A DNA stretch of 64,000 nt from Stenotrophomonas sp. 610A2 (GCF_030549615.1 NZ_CP130832.1:744001-808000), one strand, 5' to 3'. Positions 53,589 to 63,396 are shown, counted from the first letter of the stretch. The notes: generated by a model from the sequence alone, not told the origin. Numbers and translations are program-made.

Positions 53589-54680
53589 ATGACGCTCACC
53601 CTCGACTACCTGCGCCGCTACGCGGTCGCCCGCTCGCTGTTCAAGCCGACCACGCTGATGCGGGCGATTGCAAAGCTGGGCTTCGTACAGGCTGATCCGA
53701 TCCGCGCGCCCGCCAGGGCGCAGGATCTGACCTTGCGGCACCGGGTTGTTGGGTATCGAGCTGGTGACCTGGAACGCCGCTATCCGCGCTTGCCGGTGGA
53801 GGAGGACTTCTTCGTCAACTATGGTTTCCTGCCACGCGGACACCATGCGTTGATGCATCCGCGCCAGGCGCGGATGGAATGGACGCCGGCACGCTGGAAA
53901 CAGGCACAGGCAGTGCAGACATTCATCGCTGAACGCGGCGCTGTTCATCCGCGCGAAGTGGAGGCGCACTTTGCGCATGGCAAGACCACCAACTGGTTCG
54001 GCGGCTCGTCCAATGCCAGCACACAGTTGCTCGATGGCATGCACTATCGCGGCCTGCTGCGAGTGGCGCGACGCGATGGTGGTACTCGGGTCTATGCGGT
54101 TCGCGATGCGGCGCAGCCGGTTGGTGGCGCCGAGATCGATGCGCGCATGGATGCATTGATCGATCTGATTGTCGGCAAGTACGCGCCCTTGCCGGATGCC
54201 AGCCTGGGTCAGCTGGTGGCCTATCTTGGGAACGGTGTTCCGCAATGGAAGGATGCGCGAAAAGCCGCATTGATACGTGCGCGCCAGCGTTTGCAGCGGG
54301 CGAGGGTGGATGGCATCGATTGGCTTTGGCCTGCCGAGGAGCGCGCGGAAAGTCGGCGCTGGAAGCCCGACGCACAGGTGCGCTTGCTGACTCCATTCGA
54401 CCCCGTGGTTTGGGATCGCCGCCGCTTCGAGTTGTTGTGGGGTTGGGCGTACCGTTTCGAAGCGTATACGCCGCCAGCGAAGCGCAAGTTGGGCTATTAC
54501 GCGTTGCCGCTGCTGTGGGGTGACCGGGTTATTGGTTGGGGCAATCTTTCGGTGGCCGGTGGTGTGTTGAATGCGCAGCTGAATTACATCGAAGGACGGG
54601 CGCCGCGCGATGCTGGGTTTGTCGACGGGCTGGACGCGGAGATGAGTCGCGTGCGGGTGTTTCTTGGTTTGGCTGATTGA
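53589..54680 (+). CDS. YcaQ/AlkZ-like DNA glycosylase (winged-helix family)
   Basis: A 363-residue HTH_42-family protein. These enzymes excise alkylated bases and unhook interstrand crosslinks. The catalytic QxD motif is Gln34-Ala35-Asp36 in GFVQADPIRAPARAQ, and LLTPFDPVVWDRRRFELLWGW near residue 265 is characteristic. Tandem winged helices make up the rest. It appears to be monocistronic. Confidence 0.88.
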   Translation: MTLTLDYLRRYAVARSLFKPTTLMRAIAKLGFVQADPIRAPARAQDLTLRHRVVGYRAGDLERRYPRLPVEEDFFVNYGFLPRGHHALMHPRQARMEWTPARWKQAQAVQTFIAERGAVHPREVEAHFAHGKTTNWFGGSSNASTQLLDGMHYRGLLRVARRDGGTRVYAVRDAAQPVGGAEIDARMDALIDLIVGKYAPLPDASLGQLVAYLGNGVPQWKDARKAALIRARQRLQRARVDGIDWLWPAEERAESRRWKPDAQVRLLTPFDPVVWDRRRFELLWGWAYRFEAYTPPAKRKLGYYALPLLWGDRVIGWGNLSVAGGVLNAQLNYIEGRAPRDAGFVDGLDAEMSRVRVFLGLAD

Positions 54681-54787
54681 GGTCGACACTGCGGGAGGCA
54701 TCAGTTTGGCGGAGCGAAGTTGATTGCCGGCTGTCGCATCCGTCATGCTGCAGATCCACACCATAACCAAGTAGACAGGACCCCTAC

Positions 54788-55174
54788 GTGCCACCAACCA
54801 CCGCTGCAACCGCCCGCAACAGCGCCGTGCATATGGTCGTGGCTTTCTTGGCGATGGGCAGCTGGGCCACGTTCGCAAATCTTGCGCACCCGATGCCGCG
54901 GCCGTTGATCGCCGGGGCGGTGCAGGGCACCTTGTCGGCGCTGATCACCCTGTTCCTGAAACGCATGATCGAGGCGCTGTCGGCTCGTTTGCCTGGAATC
55001 AGCGGCTATTGGGTGCCGCCAGTGGTTGCTGTTGCGGTTTCATTGACCCTGCTCAGCAGCATCCATTGGATTGCCGGAACACCTGAGATCCTGAAGACGA
55101 TCGTGGTGCCGCTATCGGTAACCGCGATCTACGCAAGCAGCTACAATCTGGCGCTGCGCCGCATGCGGGCGTAG
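54788..55174 (+). CDS. Small four-helix membrane protein, unknown
   Basis: A 128-residue protein with hydrophobic segments at about 13-32, 38-56, 75-92 and 101-120. The GTG start has AGGAC upstream. The loop LKRMIEALSARLPGISGYW is the only amphipathic part. I do not recognise a family and no partner gene is adjacent. Confidence 0.6.
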   Translation: MPPTTAATARNSAVHMVVAFLAMGSWATFANLAHPMPRPLIAGAVQGTLSALITLFLKRMIEALSARLPGISGYWVPPVVAVAVSLTLLSSIHWIAGTPEILKTIVVPLSVTAIYASSYNLALRRMRA

Positions 55175-55608
55175 CAGCGACGTAAGCCGCGAAGCAGGAA
55201 ACGTCTGCAACTCGGTAGTGCCGAGCCATGCTCGGCAGGGGCTTTCCCGGCAATGCCTCTGCCGAGCATGGCTCGGCACTACAGGTGGCACTTTGGCAGT
55301 TTGGCGAAGCTGATGTTGCTGCAGCAGGCGAAGAGCCAATCCCTCCCCAGCCCTCCCCTTCGCTACGCGAAAGGGAGGGGGTGTAGTGCCGAGCCATGCT
55401 CGGTAGGGGCCTTCCCGGTAAAGCCTCCACCGGGCACGGCTCGGCACTCTTGAAGGATGCGCGCCCGCGGCTCAACGACGTTGTTCCGTGTCGACGTCGC
55501 TTTGCCACCATTGTTTTGCAGCCAGCGCTTCGCCCACGCATCGCGCCCACGCATGTGCTCCGGCTTCGGCGCGCTGTGTATGTTTGTATCGTGCATTGGC
55601 CGTTGTGC
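55175..55608. repeat. Dense cluster of SMAG-like and CCCTCCC repeats
   Basis: This 434-base gap holds SMAG-like elements at 55215-55237 (forward), 55260-55282 (reverse), 55383-55405 (forward, with one change) and a degenerate reverse copy near 55426-55448, with a CCCTCCC-type element (55340-55381) between. The rest of the gap contains no supported gene. Confidence 0.85.
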
Positions 55609-55977
55609 TTACTGCGGCGGTTTGCCGCCGATGATCAGCCGGCTGTCGTCGACACTGATGACACCGTCCACCGTGCGCGCGATATTGACCATGCGGTCAG
55701 CATCTGCCTGGCTTGCCACCTGGCCACTCAGGGAGACCATGCCGCCGCGTGTTTCCACGTGGATTTCCATGCCCGGCATGTCTGCTGCGCTGGATAGTCT
55801 TTCCTTGACTTCGCGGGTGATCCACGCGTCGCTGCCAGGTTGATCGGCGGCGTCTTGGCCGAGCGCTGCTGCCGGTGGGCTTTCCTGTACGGCTGGCGCG
55901 CCGGCGGTGGCTACCGGCGTACAGGTGGGTAGCGTTACGGCAATCAACAGTACACTCCGTAGGTGCAAGTGTTTCAT
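55609..55977 (-). CDS. BON-domain periplasmic protein
   Basis: A 122-residue exported protein with a signal sequence ending around VATAGA; a Cys at LPTC may instead make it a lipoprotein. One BON domain follows (WITREVKERLSSAADMPGMEIHVETRGGMVSLSGQVASQADADRMVNIARTVDGV), the fold of OsmY and related envelope-stress proteins that bind phospholipid. The start at 55977 has AAAGGAG upstream. Confidence 0.87.
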   Translation of the reverse strand: MKHLHLRSVLLIAVTLPTCTPVATAGAPAVQESPPAAALGQDAADQPGSDAWITREVKERLSSAADMPGMEIHVETRGGMVSLSGQVASQADADRMVNIARTVDGVISVDDSRLIIGGKPPQ

Positions 55978-56214
55978 CACGATGCTCCTTTGGTTTGGAG
56001 AACAGAGCCAACATCGCACTGGCCCATCTCGACCCTAGCAAGCATGGAGTTAGCCTCGTGCGCCTTTGTTGTTAGCTGCACACGAACGCCCCGGTATTCA
56101 ACTACGTCACTGCGAGCTGAAGCCGTGGATGAGTATGGGGATGCTTCACCAACATGCACGTGATGCTTACGCCTGCATGCCTAGCGTGGAGCTATCCCGC
56201 AGCGGAGCATGACG

Positions 56215-56400
56215 ATGACTCAGGGTGACAAGAGCGCTTATACAGGCAAGCAGAAGCGACAGGCCGCGCATATCGAGGAAAGTGAGCGCAAGCAGGGGCG
56301 TTCGAAGGCGGACGCCGAGCGCATCGCCTGGGCGACAGTGAACAAGCAGGATGGCGGCGGAAAGAAATCGGGCTCGGGCCGTGCACAGCACAAGCATTAG
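56215..56400 (+). CDS. Small basic protein, plasmid-stabilisation-like
   Basis: A 61-residue hydrophilic protein: YTGKQKRQAAHIEESERKQGRSKADAERIAWATVNKQDGGGKKSGSG is a widely conserved small bacterial family often named plasmid stabilisation protein, without established function. The ATG at 56215 has GGAG seven bases upstream; a second ATG at 56209 is too close to that site. Confidence 0.75.
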   Translation: MTQGDKSAYTGKQKRQAAHIEESERKQGRSKADAERIAWATVNKQDGGGKKSGSGRAQHKH

Positions 56401-56451
56401 CAGTTGCCAGATAGGCGAATTCTTGGTTGCGGGTAATGCCTGAAGCGTGCC

Positions 56452-56524
56452 TGCAGGAGCGGCGTAAGCCGCGAAGCCACCGGTCTGAAACGCCACCAGC
56501 TTCGCGGTTCACACCGCTCCCACA
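56452..56524. repeat. GTAG-type inverted pair
   Basis: Left arm 56452-56478 (GGAGCGGCGTAAGCCGCGAA core) and right arm 56498-56524 face each other across only 19 bases, the shortest spacing of this family in the window. It lies between two convergent small genes. Confidence 0.8.
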
Positions 56525-56555
56525 AGGTCTTCAAAGCAAAGTCGGAAGAAGCGGC

Positions 56556-56840
56556 TCAGGCCTCTTCTTCCTCCTCCTCTTCTTCGTCTTCTTCTTCCTC
56601 GTCCTCTTCGTCTTCATCCTCTTCTTCGAAAGCGTCGGCTTCTTCGACGCGGACGAAGTTGGGCAGGGTGTCGGCAAAGCCGATCTGCTTGCCGTTGGCC
56701 AGCATCGGGCGCACGGCGCGCTTGCCGGCTTCTTCCACTACCGCGAAGCACACCAGGCTCTGGGCGCTCTCGTCACCGGCTTCTTCGAACACGGCTACCC
56801 AGCCGTCGGCGGGGATGATCTGGATGATGTTGTCTTGCAT
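56556..56840 (-). CDS. Small protein with poly-glutamate tail
   Basis: A 94-residue protein. The first 65 residues form a compact-looking domain (IIQIIPADGWVAVFEE, LVCFAVVEEAGKRAVRPML). The last 30 residues are nearly all Glu and Asp, encoded by a GAA/GAG/GAC run. Such tails bind basic proteins or metals, but no function is known. The start ATG at 56840 is the only reasonable one. Confidence 0.72.
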   Translation of the reverse strand: MQDNIIQIIPADGWVAVFEEAGDESAQSLVCFAVVEEAGKRAVRPMLANGKQIGFADTLPNFVRVEEADAFEEEDEDEEDEEEEDEEEEEEEEA

Positions 56841-56948
56841 GGCTGGACTGGTGGTTGAAGGAATGGCGAGCTTGCGTGAAGGCGGGCGCGCTTTGCAACC
56901 GGGTGGCAGTGGGATACTCCGGTGTCGCTTGCCCGCAGGAGACCCGGG

Positions 56949-57275
56949 ATGGCCGAAGCACCGCTGCGCACACCTGACGGCCGCTATCTGGTGGTACGCG
57001 GTCGGCTATGGCGGGCCAGCAACCCGGGCTTGCCCGAGCAGATGCGCGCATCGCTGGTGAGCCAGCTGATGGCCGCACGGCGGGAGGTGGGTGCGGCGCG
57101 TCGTTCAGGTGACAGGGAACGGCTGGCCAAGGCCGGGACGGCGGTGGATGCGGCCAAACGTGGCTTGGGTGAGCGCGGACCGGTGTGGTGGCAGGACGGT
57201 GCACCGGACTTCAACCGTCACCTGGCCAAGAACACGCCGTATGCGAGCTGGTACGCCAAGCAGCAACGGCCCTGA
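56949..57275 (+). CDS. Conserved hypothetical basic protein
   Basis: A 108-residue protein rich in Arg and Ala. It opens with TPDGRYLVVRGRLWRASNPGLPE, has a helical middle (LVSQLMAARREVGAARRSGDRERLAKAG) and ends PDFNRHLAKNTPYASWYA. The ATG at 56949 follows AGGAG. I recall similar unnamed proteins in Proteobacteria but know no function. Confidence 0.75.
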   Translation: MAEAPLRTPDGRYLVVRGRLWRASNPGLPEQMRASLVSQLMAARREVGAARRSGDRERLAKAGTAVDAAKRGLGERGPVWWQDGAPDFNRHLAKNTPYASWYAKQQRP

Positions 57276-57336
57276 GCCTTTACTCGGCGTGCCTCGCAGA
57301 CGAGGATGAACGCTGGTCTCGACGCGGAATCACACC

Positions 57337-58269
57337 ATGCTCCAATGCCGCACCCTCGCCACCGCTGCTGGCGGCACGGCGCCAACGTCGTTATGGGTGG
57401 ATCTGTGCCAACCAACACCGGAGGAATTGGCGCAGGCTTCAGCGCAGGTGGGCTTCCTTATTCCCGATCGTGCCGGCATCAGCGAGATCGAATTCAGCAG
57501 CCGGGTACGCGTTGAAGGCGAAGCGCTGGTGCTGAATCTGCCGCGCTTCCAGTACGAGGTGGAGCATGTGGTCGGGCCGCTGGGTTTCGTGGTCGCACCC
57601 AATGCATTGGTGGTGCAGCGCGAGCACCGCATCGATGCACTTGAAGGCGTGGAGGCGGAGCTGGGCAAACGTCCCTGCCACGGCTCGGCGGACCTGTTCC
57701 TGCGCATGATCGAGCACATCGTTGATCGCCTGGCCGATCTGCTGGAATCGCTGGAAAGTACGATGAGCGAGTTCTCGCGCCAGGCATTCAACCACCCCAG
57801 GGGCAAGCGCGCTTCACGCCGGTTGGAGCAGATGCTGCACGAGGTCGGGATGATGGGCCGCCGCATCGGCGCGCTGCATAACACCTTGCACGGCATGCTG
57901 CGGATGATGAGTTACCTGGATGAAGCGACGCCTGACTGGTTTGGGGCGGATGCGCCGAAGCGGATCAAACTGGTGGTCAAGGACCTGACATCGCTGAGCG
58001 AGTTCGAGCAGCAACTGGGCGACCGCAACGAGTTCCTGCTGGACAGCGTGCTCGGCCTGATCAACATGGACCAGAACGAGGTGATGAAGGTGATGGCCGT
58101 GGCCTCGGTGGTCGGCATCCCGCCAACCGTGCTGGTCGGGGTGTGGGGCATGAACTTCGCCTCGATGCCGGAACTGCATTGGCATTACGGCTACGCCATC
58201 GCGCTGGCCGCGGTAGGCCTGAGCATCGTGGTGCCGCTGCTGTGGTTCAAACGGCGGGGCTGGATCTGA
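57337..58269 (+). CDS. CorA/ZntB-family divalent cation transporter
   Basis: A 310-residue CorA-superfamily protein. The N-terminal cytosolic domain and long helix (LLESLESTMSEFSRQAF, KLVVKDLTSLSEFEQQL) precede two C-terminal transmembrane helices; the pore signature WGMNFASMPE lies between them (GMN). The family carries Mg2+, Co2+ or Zn2+ across the inner membrane as a pentamer. The ion cannot be told from sequence alone. Confidence 0.9.
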   Translation: MLQCRTLATAAGGTAPTSLWVDLCQPTPEELAQASAQVGFLIPDRAGISEIEFSSRVRVEGEALVLNLPRFQYEVEHVVGPLGFVVAPNALVVQREHRIDALEGVEAELGKRPCHGSADLFLRMIEHIVDRLADLLESLESTMSEFSRQAFNHPRGKRASRRLEQMLHEVGMMGRRIGALHNTLHGMLRMMSYLDEATPDWFGADAPKRIKLVVKDLTSLSEFEQQLGDRNEFLLDSVLGLINMDQNEVMKVMAVASVVGIPPTVLVGVWGMNFASMPELHWHYGYAIALAAVGLSIVVPLLWFKRRGWI

Positions 58270-58324
58270 TCGTGTGCGGATGCGACGCATTCTCGCCTAC
58301 AATCCCGCTTCTCCCGCACCCCTG

Positions 58325-58657
58325 ATGGAACCGATGTCTGCCAAACCAATGACCCCCGCCGGCAAGCTGTTCGCTGCTGCCGCACTGATTGAAGGCGTGA
58401 CCTGGGCCGGCCTGCTGATCGGCATGCTGCTCAAGTACGGCACTGGCACCACCGAGTTGGGTGTGTGGCTGTTCGGCCGCCTGCACGGCTTGGCCTTCCT
58501 GTTCTACGTCGTGGTCACGCTGTACGCGTGGTTCAAGCTGCGCTGGCCGCTGTGGGCGGTGCTGCTGGCCTTGTTGGCGGCGTTGCCGCCGCTGGTGACG
58601 GTGCCGCTGGAGTTGTGGTTCCGTCGCATTGGCCTGCTGTCCGAGCGCAAGCTCTGA
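58325..58657 (+). CDS. DUF3817 small membrane protein
   Basis: A 110-residue protein with three hydrophobic helices. LFAAAALIEGVTWAGLLIGMLLKY, LHGLAFLFYVVVTLYAWF and LLALLAALPPLVTVPLELWF match the DUF3817 family. The start is uncertain between 58325 and 58334 (MSAKPMTPAGK), the latter having GGAA nearby. It is 55 bases downstream of the transporter and may share its transcript. Confidence 0.82.
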   Translation: MEPMSAKPMTPAGKLFAAAALIEGVTWAGLLIGMLLKYGTGTTELGVWLFGRLHGLAFLFYVVVTLYAWFKLRWPLWAVLLALLAALPPLVTVPLELWFRRIGLLSERKL

Positions 58658-58786
58658 TTCGTTGCTGATGTAATGGCGCGGCCGGCTTCCACACGGTCGC
58701 GCCATTGGAACTGCACAGTGTTGCCGGGTGTTACGGGGTCCGGTTATGTGCGTTGCGGAAGCAGTTCTTGCGGAGTGATGCGGTCG

Positions 58787-58966
58787 TCATGAATGTCGAT
58801 GCTTTACCTCGTCTGCAGCCTTGCCCATTGCTTTCTGTGCTTTTCCTGCATTTTTCTCCATGTTGCCGGCCATCTGCTGGGCTCTATTGCCTGTCAACTT
58901 TCCAGCAGCTTCCTTGATGGCACCCTTGATTTCGTGTTTGGTGCCTTCAACACGGTTGCGGTCCAC
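58787..58966 (-). CDS. CsbD-family stress protein
   Basis: A 59-residue protein with a GTG start: VDRNRVEGTKHEIKG, then AIKEAAGKLTGNRAQQ, and repeated AGKAQKAMGKAADEVK. The NRVEGTKHEIKGAIKEAAGKLTG pattern is the CsbD fold (a small four-helix bundle induced by general stress in many bacteria). GGAG lies seven bases upstream of GTG. It is shorter than many gene-calling cut-offs and lies opposite to any larger frame. Confidence 0.85.
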   Translation of the reverse strand: MDRNRVEGTKHEIKGAIKEAAGKLTGNRAQQMAGNMEKNAGKAQKAMGKAADEVKHRHS

Positions 58967-59767
58967 GAACGGTCTCCGGAAACGTCTGCGTCGCTGCAGA
59001 CAGGTCCAGACTGCGCATTGCAGGGTTTGCGGCAGGTGAGCGCAATGTTGTGATCGCGTTGTGAGCAGGGCCGGATTTAGCCTGCGTTGTGCGTGCGCGT
59101 GTTTGCGCTCTGTTCACCGCAGCGCGCTGCAGCCGGATTCAGATGCCTGAGGCGAAGTCATTCCGGTTCTGGGGTCGTGCCATTGGCGGTTTGTTCGAGC
59201 TGCTTGGCCCGCCGTGAACTGCGCGCTGCCTCATGTGGCTCAGTGAAGATGCTTGTGTACCGCCATCGGCACGCCAGCTGGCGGTAGTGTGCCGGCACAG
59301 CCCAGCCTGCCGAACGCGTGGTTCTGCCAGCGCCTCCGCTTCAGGTCTGGCGGGAAAAGGGCGCTACTGCGGCTGTTTGATGCAGCCCTTGGCAAGCGTG
59401 GAGCCTGTGCTCCTGGGGCTGCGCGCAAGCCCCATCCGCGCACAGCGCCAGCGTCAAACTGACTGGCACAGGTGTACCTGTCGAATTGATGATGGATAAT
59501 TCCCCGTCGCCGATGCCGTGAAGGGATTGCGGCGGTTGGGCCCGGAGCGGCCCGGCTGGGCGTGTTGGCGCCCGCAGCGAGGTGGTTCGAGGGGGCTCCC
59601 GCATCGCGACCGGCAGGCTTCGTTTGCCGCAGGTTTAAGTTGGTTCTTCTAGTTTTCCCGGCTGGTCGGCTTCTCCTTCAAGGATTTCAGGTGCAACACG
59701 CAAGCAAACAGCGTTACGGCAAGGTGTGTCACCAGCACGGGCTGCAGGTCACGCAGCGGGGTGGTCG
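58967..59767. other. 800-base region without a supported gene
   Basis: Between the CsbD gene and opgH no frame shows a domain, signal peptide or consistent codon use. The right third is very GC-rich with CGGCCC/GGGCC inverted segments near 59540-59570. It may carry a long opgH leader or promoter. No match to the repeat families seen elsewhere was found. Confidence 0.45.
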
Positions 59768-61687
59768 ATGAGCTCTACGGTCAGTACCGACAACGGGCTG
59801 GATGCCGGCATCGCCGTGCTCCCGGCCGAGCACCCCTTGGCAATGCCCGAGCAGTCGCTGCGCTCGGGCAAGCTGCATGTGTCGCGGCAGAAGACCGCCC
59901 CGGCCAATATCGGCCTGCGCCGGCTATACGTCTTCGGCAGCACCGCGCTGACCACGCTGCTCGCCACCTGGTTGATGGCGCGGGTGTTGTCCAATGGCGG
60001 CATCAACGTGCTCGAGGCCTGTCTGCTCGGCCTGTTCGTGCTGCTGTTCGCCTGGATTGCGATGTCATTCGTCAGCAGCCTGGCCGGCCTGCAGGCGCTG
60101 CTGCGTGGCCGCCGCAAGCTCGGCATCTTCCCGGATACGCCGCTGCCGCAGCTGCGCAGCCGTACCGCCTTGTTGATGCCCACCTATAACGAAGACCCGC
60201 GCCGGATGATGGCCGGCCTGCAGGCCATCTACGAATCGGTAGCCGCGACCGGGCAGCTGGATCACTTCGATTTCTACGTGCTCAGCGATACCACCCGCGA
60301 TGCCATCGGCCGTGCCGAAGAGCAGGTGTTCGCGCGTCTGGTCGAGGCCACTGGCGGTGCCGAGCGGCTGTATTACCGCCGCCGCGCCAGCAATGTGGGC
60401 CGCAAGGCCGGCAATATCGCCGACTGGGTGCGCCGCTTCGGTGGCGCCTACCCGCACATGCTGATCCTCGACGCCGACAGCCTGATGACCGGCGATGTGA
60501 TCGTGCGTCTGGTGTCGGCAATGGAAAACCACCCGACCGTCGGCCTGATCCAGTCGCTGCCGGCGGTGGTCGGTGGCCGCACCGCCTTCGCCCGCATGCA
60601 GCAGTTTGGTGGCCGCGTGTACGGGCCGGTGATGGCCTATGGCGTGGCCTGGTGGCACGGCGCTGAGAGCAATTACTGGGGCCATAACGCGGTGATCCGC
60701 ACCCAGGCATTCGCCGAAGAAGCGGGTCTGCCGGAACTGCCGGGGCGCAAGCCGTTTGGTGGTCACGTGCTGAGCCACGACTTCGTCGAGGCCGCACTGA
60801 TACGCCGTGGTGGCTGGGCCGCACACATGGTGCCCTACCTGCACGGCAGCTACGAAGAAGGCCCGCCGACCCTGACCGATCTGTTGATCCGTGACCGCCG
60901 CTGGTGCCAGGGCAACCTGCAGCACTCCAAGGTCGTGGCCACGCCGGGCCTGCATTGGGTCAACCGCGTGCATATGTTGATCGGCATCGGTCATTACTTC
61001 ACCGCACCGATGTGGGCGATGCTGATGCTGATCGGTATTGCCATTCCGCTGATCCACGGCGGCATTGATCTGGCCGAGGAGTTCCACCTGCACCTGCAGA
61101 TGGCACCGGCGAATTACTGGCGTGGACTGGATCAGGATGGCGTGTTCTGGGTATTCGTGGTGACCATGGTCGCGCTGCTGTCGCCCAAGCTCATGGGCTA
61201 TGTGGCGATGCTGACCTCGCGCAAGGAGCGCATTGGTTGCGGCGGCTGGTTCCGCGCTTTGATCTCGATGCTGCTGGAAACCGTGCTGGCGGCATTGATG
61301 GCGCCGGTGGTGATGTATGTGCAGTCGCGCGGTGTGGCCGAAGTGCTGGCCGGCAAGGACTCGGGCTGGGACGCGCAGCAGCGCGATGACGGCAGTATTT
61401 CGGTGAGCGCCTTGTTGCGCAGTTATGGCGGCCTGAGCGTGTTCGGCGTGGTGATGGGTGTAGCCGCCTATCTGGTGTCGCCGCCGCTGGCGGCTTGGAT
61501 GGCGCCGGTGGTGATCGGCATGGCGCTGGCAGTGCCGGTGGTGGCATGGACCTCCTCGCGCAAAGCCGGTGACTGGCTGCGCAGGCACGGCCTGCTGTGC
61601 ATTCCGGAAGAGAACGCACCGCCGCCGGTATTGCTGCGTGCCGCCGAGCTGCGTGCGGCCGCGCTGAAGGAACCGCTGCAGGATTGA
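59768..61687 (+). CDS. opgH: Osmoregulated periplasmic glucan glucosyltransferase OpgH (MdoH)
   Basis: A 639-residue inner-membrane GT2 enzyme that extends beta-glucan chains for osmoregulated periplasmic glucans. N-terminal transmembrane helices (about 55-110) precede the GT domain: [21 protein letters not shown] (DxD), [17 protein letters not shown] and [14 protein letters not shown], the last characteristic of MdoH. Further transmembrane helices fill the C-terminal half. No opgG is adjacent. The start at 59768 avoids a short upstream extension. Confidence 0.94.
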   Translation: MSSTVSTDNGLDAGIAVLPAEHPLAMPEQSLRSGKLHVSRQKTAPANIGLRRLYVFGSTALTTLLATWLMARVLSNGGINVLEACLLGLFVLLFAWIAMSFVSSLAGLQALLRGRRKLGIFPDTPLPQLRSRTALLMPTYNEDPRRMMAGLQAIYESVAATGQLDHFDFYVLSDTTRDAIGRAEEQVFARLVEATGGAERLYYRRRASNVGRKAGNIADWVRRFGGAYPHMLILDADSLMTGDVIVRLVSAMENHPTVGLIQSLPAVVGGRTAFARMQQFGGRVYGPVMAYGVAWWHGAESNYWGHNAVIRTQAFAEEAGLPELPGRKPFGGHVLSHDFVEAALIRRGGWAAHMVPYLHGSYEEGPPTLTDLLIRDRRWCQGNLQHSKVVATPGLHWVNRVHMLIGIGHYFTAPMWAMLMLIGIAIPLIHGGIDLAEEFHLHLQMAPANYWRGLDQDGVFWVFVVTMVALLSPKLMGYVAMLTSRKERIGCGGWFRALISMLLETVLAALMAPVVMYVQSRGVAEVLAGKDSGWDAQQRDDGSISVSALLRSYGGLSVFGVVMGVAAYLVSPPLAAWMAPVVIGMALAVPVVAWTSSRKAGDWLRRHGLLCIPEENAPPPVLLRAAELRAAALKEPLQD

Positions 61688-61700
61688 AGGCTTTGGCTTT

Positions 61701-61828
61701 TGTAGGAGCGGCGTAAGCCGCGAAGCCGATGGCAATGCCCCGCCACTTGGCCGGCGATCTACGTGCAGGTAGCCGGCCGGGCTTCAGCCGGTAACACCAC
61801 CAGCTTCGCGGCTCACGCCGCTCCTACA
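61701..61828. repeat. GTAG-type inverted pair
   Basis: Left arm 61701-61727 and right arm 61802-61828 (GGAGCGGCGTAAGCCGCGAA core and its reverse complement). Between them is a second small palindrome (GTAGCCGGCCGGGCTTCAGC at about 61768). It lies between opgH and the esterase. Confidence 0.82.
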
Positions 61829-61896
61829 AACTGCCGGCTGCACCGATCGTTGCGCCGGGCAGGCATAATTCCCGCCTGTCTTTGGGAGTTGTGCAC

Positions 61897-62562
61897 ATGC
61901 TGGAAACAGTGGAGCAGGAAACCGGCGCGTCGCCGGAATGGTCGGTGATCTGGCTGCATGGCCTGGGTGCCGATGGCCATGATTTCGCGCCTATCGTGCC
62001 CGAGCTGGTGCGCCCGCAGTGGCCGGCGATCCGCTTCGTGTTCCCGCATGCGCCCAAGCGCCCGGTCAGCATCAACAACGGCATGCCGATGCGCGCCTGG
62101 TACGACATCGTCAGCATGGATTTCCGCAGCCGCGCCGATGCCAAGGGTGTCGCCGAATCGGTAGCGCAGCTGGAAGAGCTGATCGCCCGTGAACAGGCTC
62201 GCGGCATTCCCGCCAAGCGCATCGTGCTGGCCGGCTTCTCGCAGGGCGGGGCAATCATTTTGTCCGCCGGCCTCAAGCGCAGCGAGCCGGTAGCGGGCTT
62301 GGCAGCCTTGTCGACCTATCTGCCGGAAGTGGATGCCGCCCCGTCGCAGTTGGTCGACGGCGCTATCGCGCAACCGGTGTTCATGGCCCATGGCAGCGCT
62401 GATCCAGTGATTCCGCTGCAGATCGCCGAGCACAGCGCGCAGGTGCTCAAGACGCTGGGCTTCGGCGTGGAATGGCACCGTTACCAGATGGCCCACCAGG
62501 TCTGCGGCGAAGAGATCCACGCGCTGGGCGACTGGCTGCAGGCCCGTTTCGCGCAGATCTGA
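61897..62562 (+). CDS. Carboxylesterase/phospholipase (alpha/beta hydrolase)
   Basis: A 221-residue Abhydrolase_2 enzyme. The nucleophile Ser is in LAGFSQGGAIILSAGL, the oxyanion segment is IWLHGLGADGHDFAPI, and the C-terminal GSADPVIPLQ and the His of RYQMAHQVCGEE complete the triad. Family members hydrolyse short-chain esters and lysophospholipids in the cytosol. The ATG at 61897 has GGGAG nine bases upstream. Confidence 0.9.
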   Translation: MLETVEQETGASPEWSVIWLHGLGADGHDFAPIVPELVRPQWPAIRFVFPHAPKRPVSINNGMPMRAWYDIVSMDFRSRADAKGVAESVAQLEELIAREQARGIPAKRIVLAGFSQGGAIILSAGLKRSEPVAGLAALSTYLPEVDAAPSQLVDGAIAQPVFMAHGSADPVIPLQIAEHSAQVLKTLGFGVEWHRYQMAHQVCGEEIHALGDWLQARFAQI

Positions 62563-62667
62563 TCCCTTTGTGAGCTGTACCGCAGTTGCCGGATTGTTGA
62601 CGGCGGCGTGCAGCGAACCCGGCTACCATGTCGCCACGACTGGGGAGCCGTGAGCGAGGTACGAGGT

Positions 62668-63396
62668 GTGAAGGTAGTAATCGCCGATGACGAGCCATTG
62701 GCACGCGAGCGTTTGCGCGCGCTGCTGGCCGAGCTTGCGGGGGTGGATGTGGTTGGCGAGGCTGCCAATGGCAACGACGCCTTGCAGGTCTGCGCGCAGA
62801 CCCAGCCGGATCTGGTGTTGCTGGACATCGCCATGCCGGGCATCGACGGGCTGGAAGTTGCCCGTCACCTGGCGCGCTTCGAGCCGCGCCCGGCGGTGGT
62901 GTTCTGCACCGCCTACGACGCCCATGCCTTGTCGGCCTTCGAGGCGGCGGCAATCGATTACCTGATGAAGCCGGTGCGCGGCGAGCGCCTGGCCGCCGCG
63001 CTGGAACGTGCGCGCACCTTCATTGCCGGCCGCGCCAATGCCGCCCCGGCTGCGGCCACGCAACCGCGACGGATGCTGTGCGCGCGCCTGCGCGGCAGCC
63101 TGCGTCTGGTGCCGGTGGAAGACATCCTCTACCTGCAGGCCGAGGAAAAATACGTGGTGGTGCATCACCTGCGCGGCGAGGACCTGATCGAAGAGTCGCT
63201 GCGCTCGCTGGAGGACGAGTTCTCCGGGCGCTTCATCCGCATCCACCGCAACTGCCTGATCGCCCGCGACAGGCTGCAGGAAGTCCGCCGCACCCCGGCC
63301 GGGCAGGTGCAGGCGGTGCTGCGTGATGTGCCGCATCCGCTGGAAATCAGCCGCCGCTGTGTGGCCGGGCTGAAGACCGAGATGGAACGGCTGTGA
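62668..63396 (+). CDS. algR: LytTR response regulator AlgR
   Basis: A 242-residue two-component regulator. The receiver domain (1-115) opens [18 protein letters not shown] and has the phosphoacceptor Asp53 in [13 protein letters not shown]; the C-terminal LytTR DNA-binding domain (about 140-240) includes [14 protein letters not shown] and [11 protein letters not shown]. It precedes hemC, as algR does in Pseudomonas. A GTG start at 62668 matches family length; GTG at 62650 is the alternative. The usual sensor gene algZ is not adjacent. Confidence 0.9.
   Translation: MKVVIADDEPLARERLRALLAELAGVDVVGEAANGNDALQVCAQTQPDLVLLDIAMPGIDGLEVARHLARFEPRPAVVFCTAYDAHALSAFEAAAIDYLMKPVRGERLAAALERARTFIAGRANAAPAAATQPRRMLCARLRGSLRLVPVEDILYLQAEEKYVVVHHLRGEDLIEESLRSLEDEFSGRFIRIHRNCLIARDRLQEVRRTPAGQVQAVLRDVPHPLEISRRCVAGLKTEMERL

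Noticed and set aside
59087..59604. Several short frames on both strands before opgH
   Set aside because: Cys/Arg-rich translations without motifs; start codons lack ribosome-binding sites.
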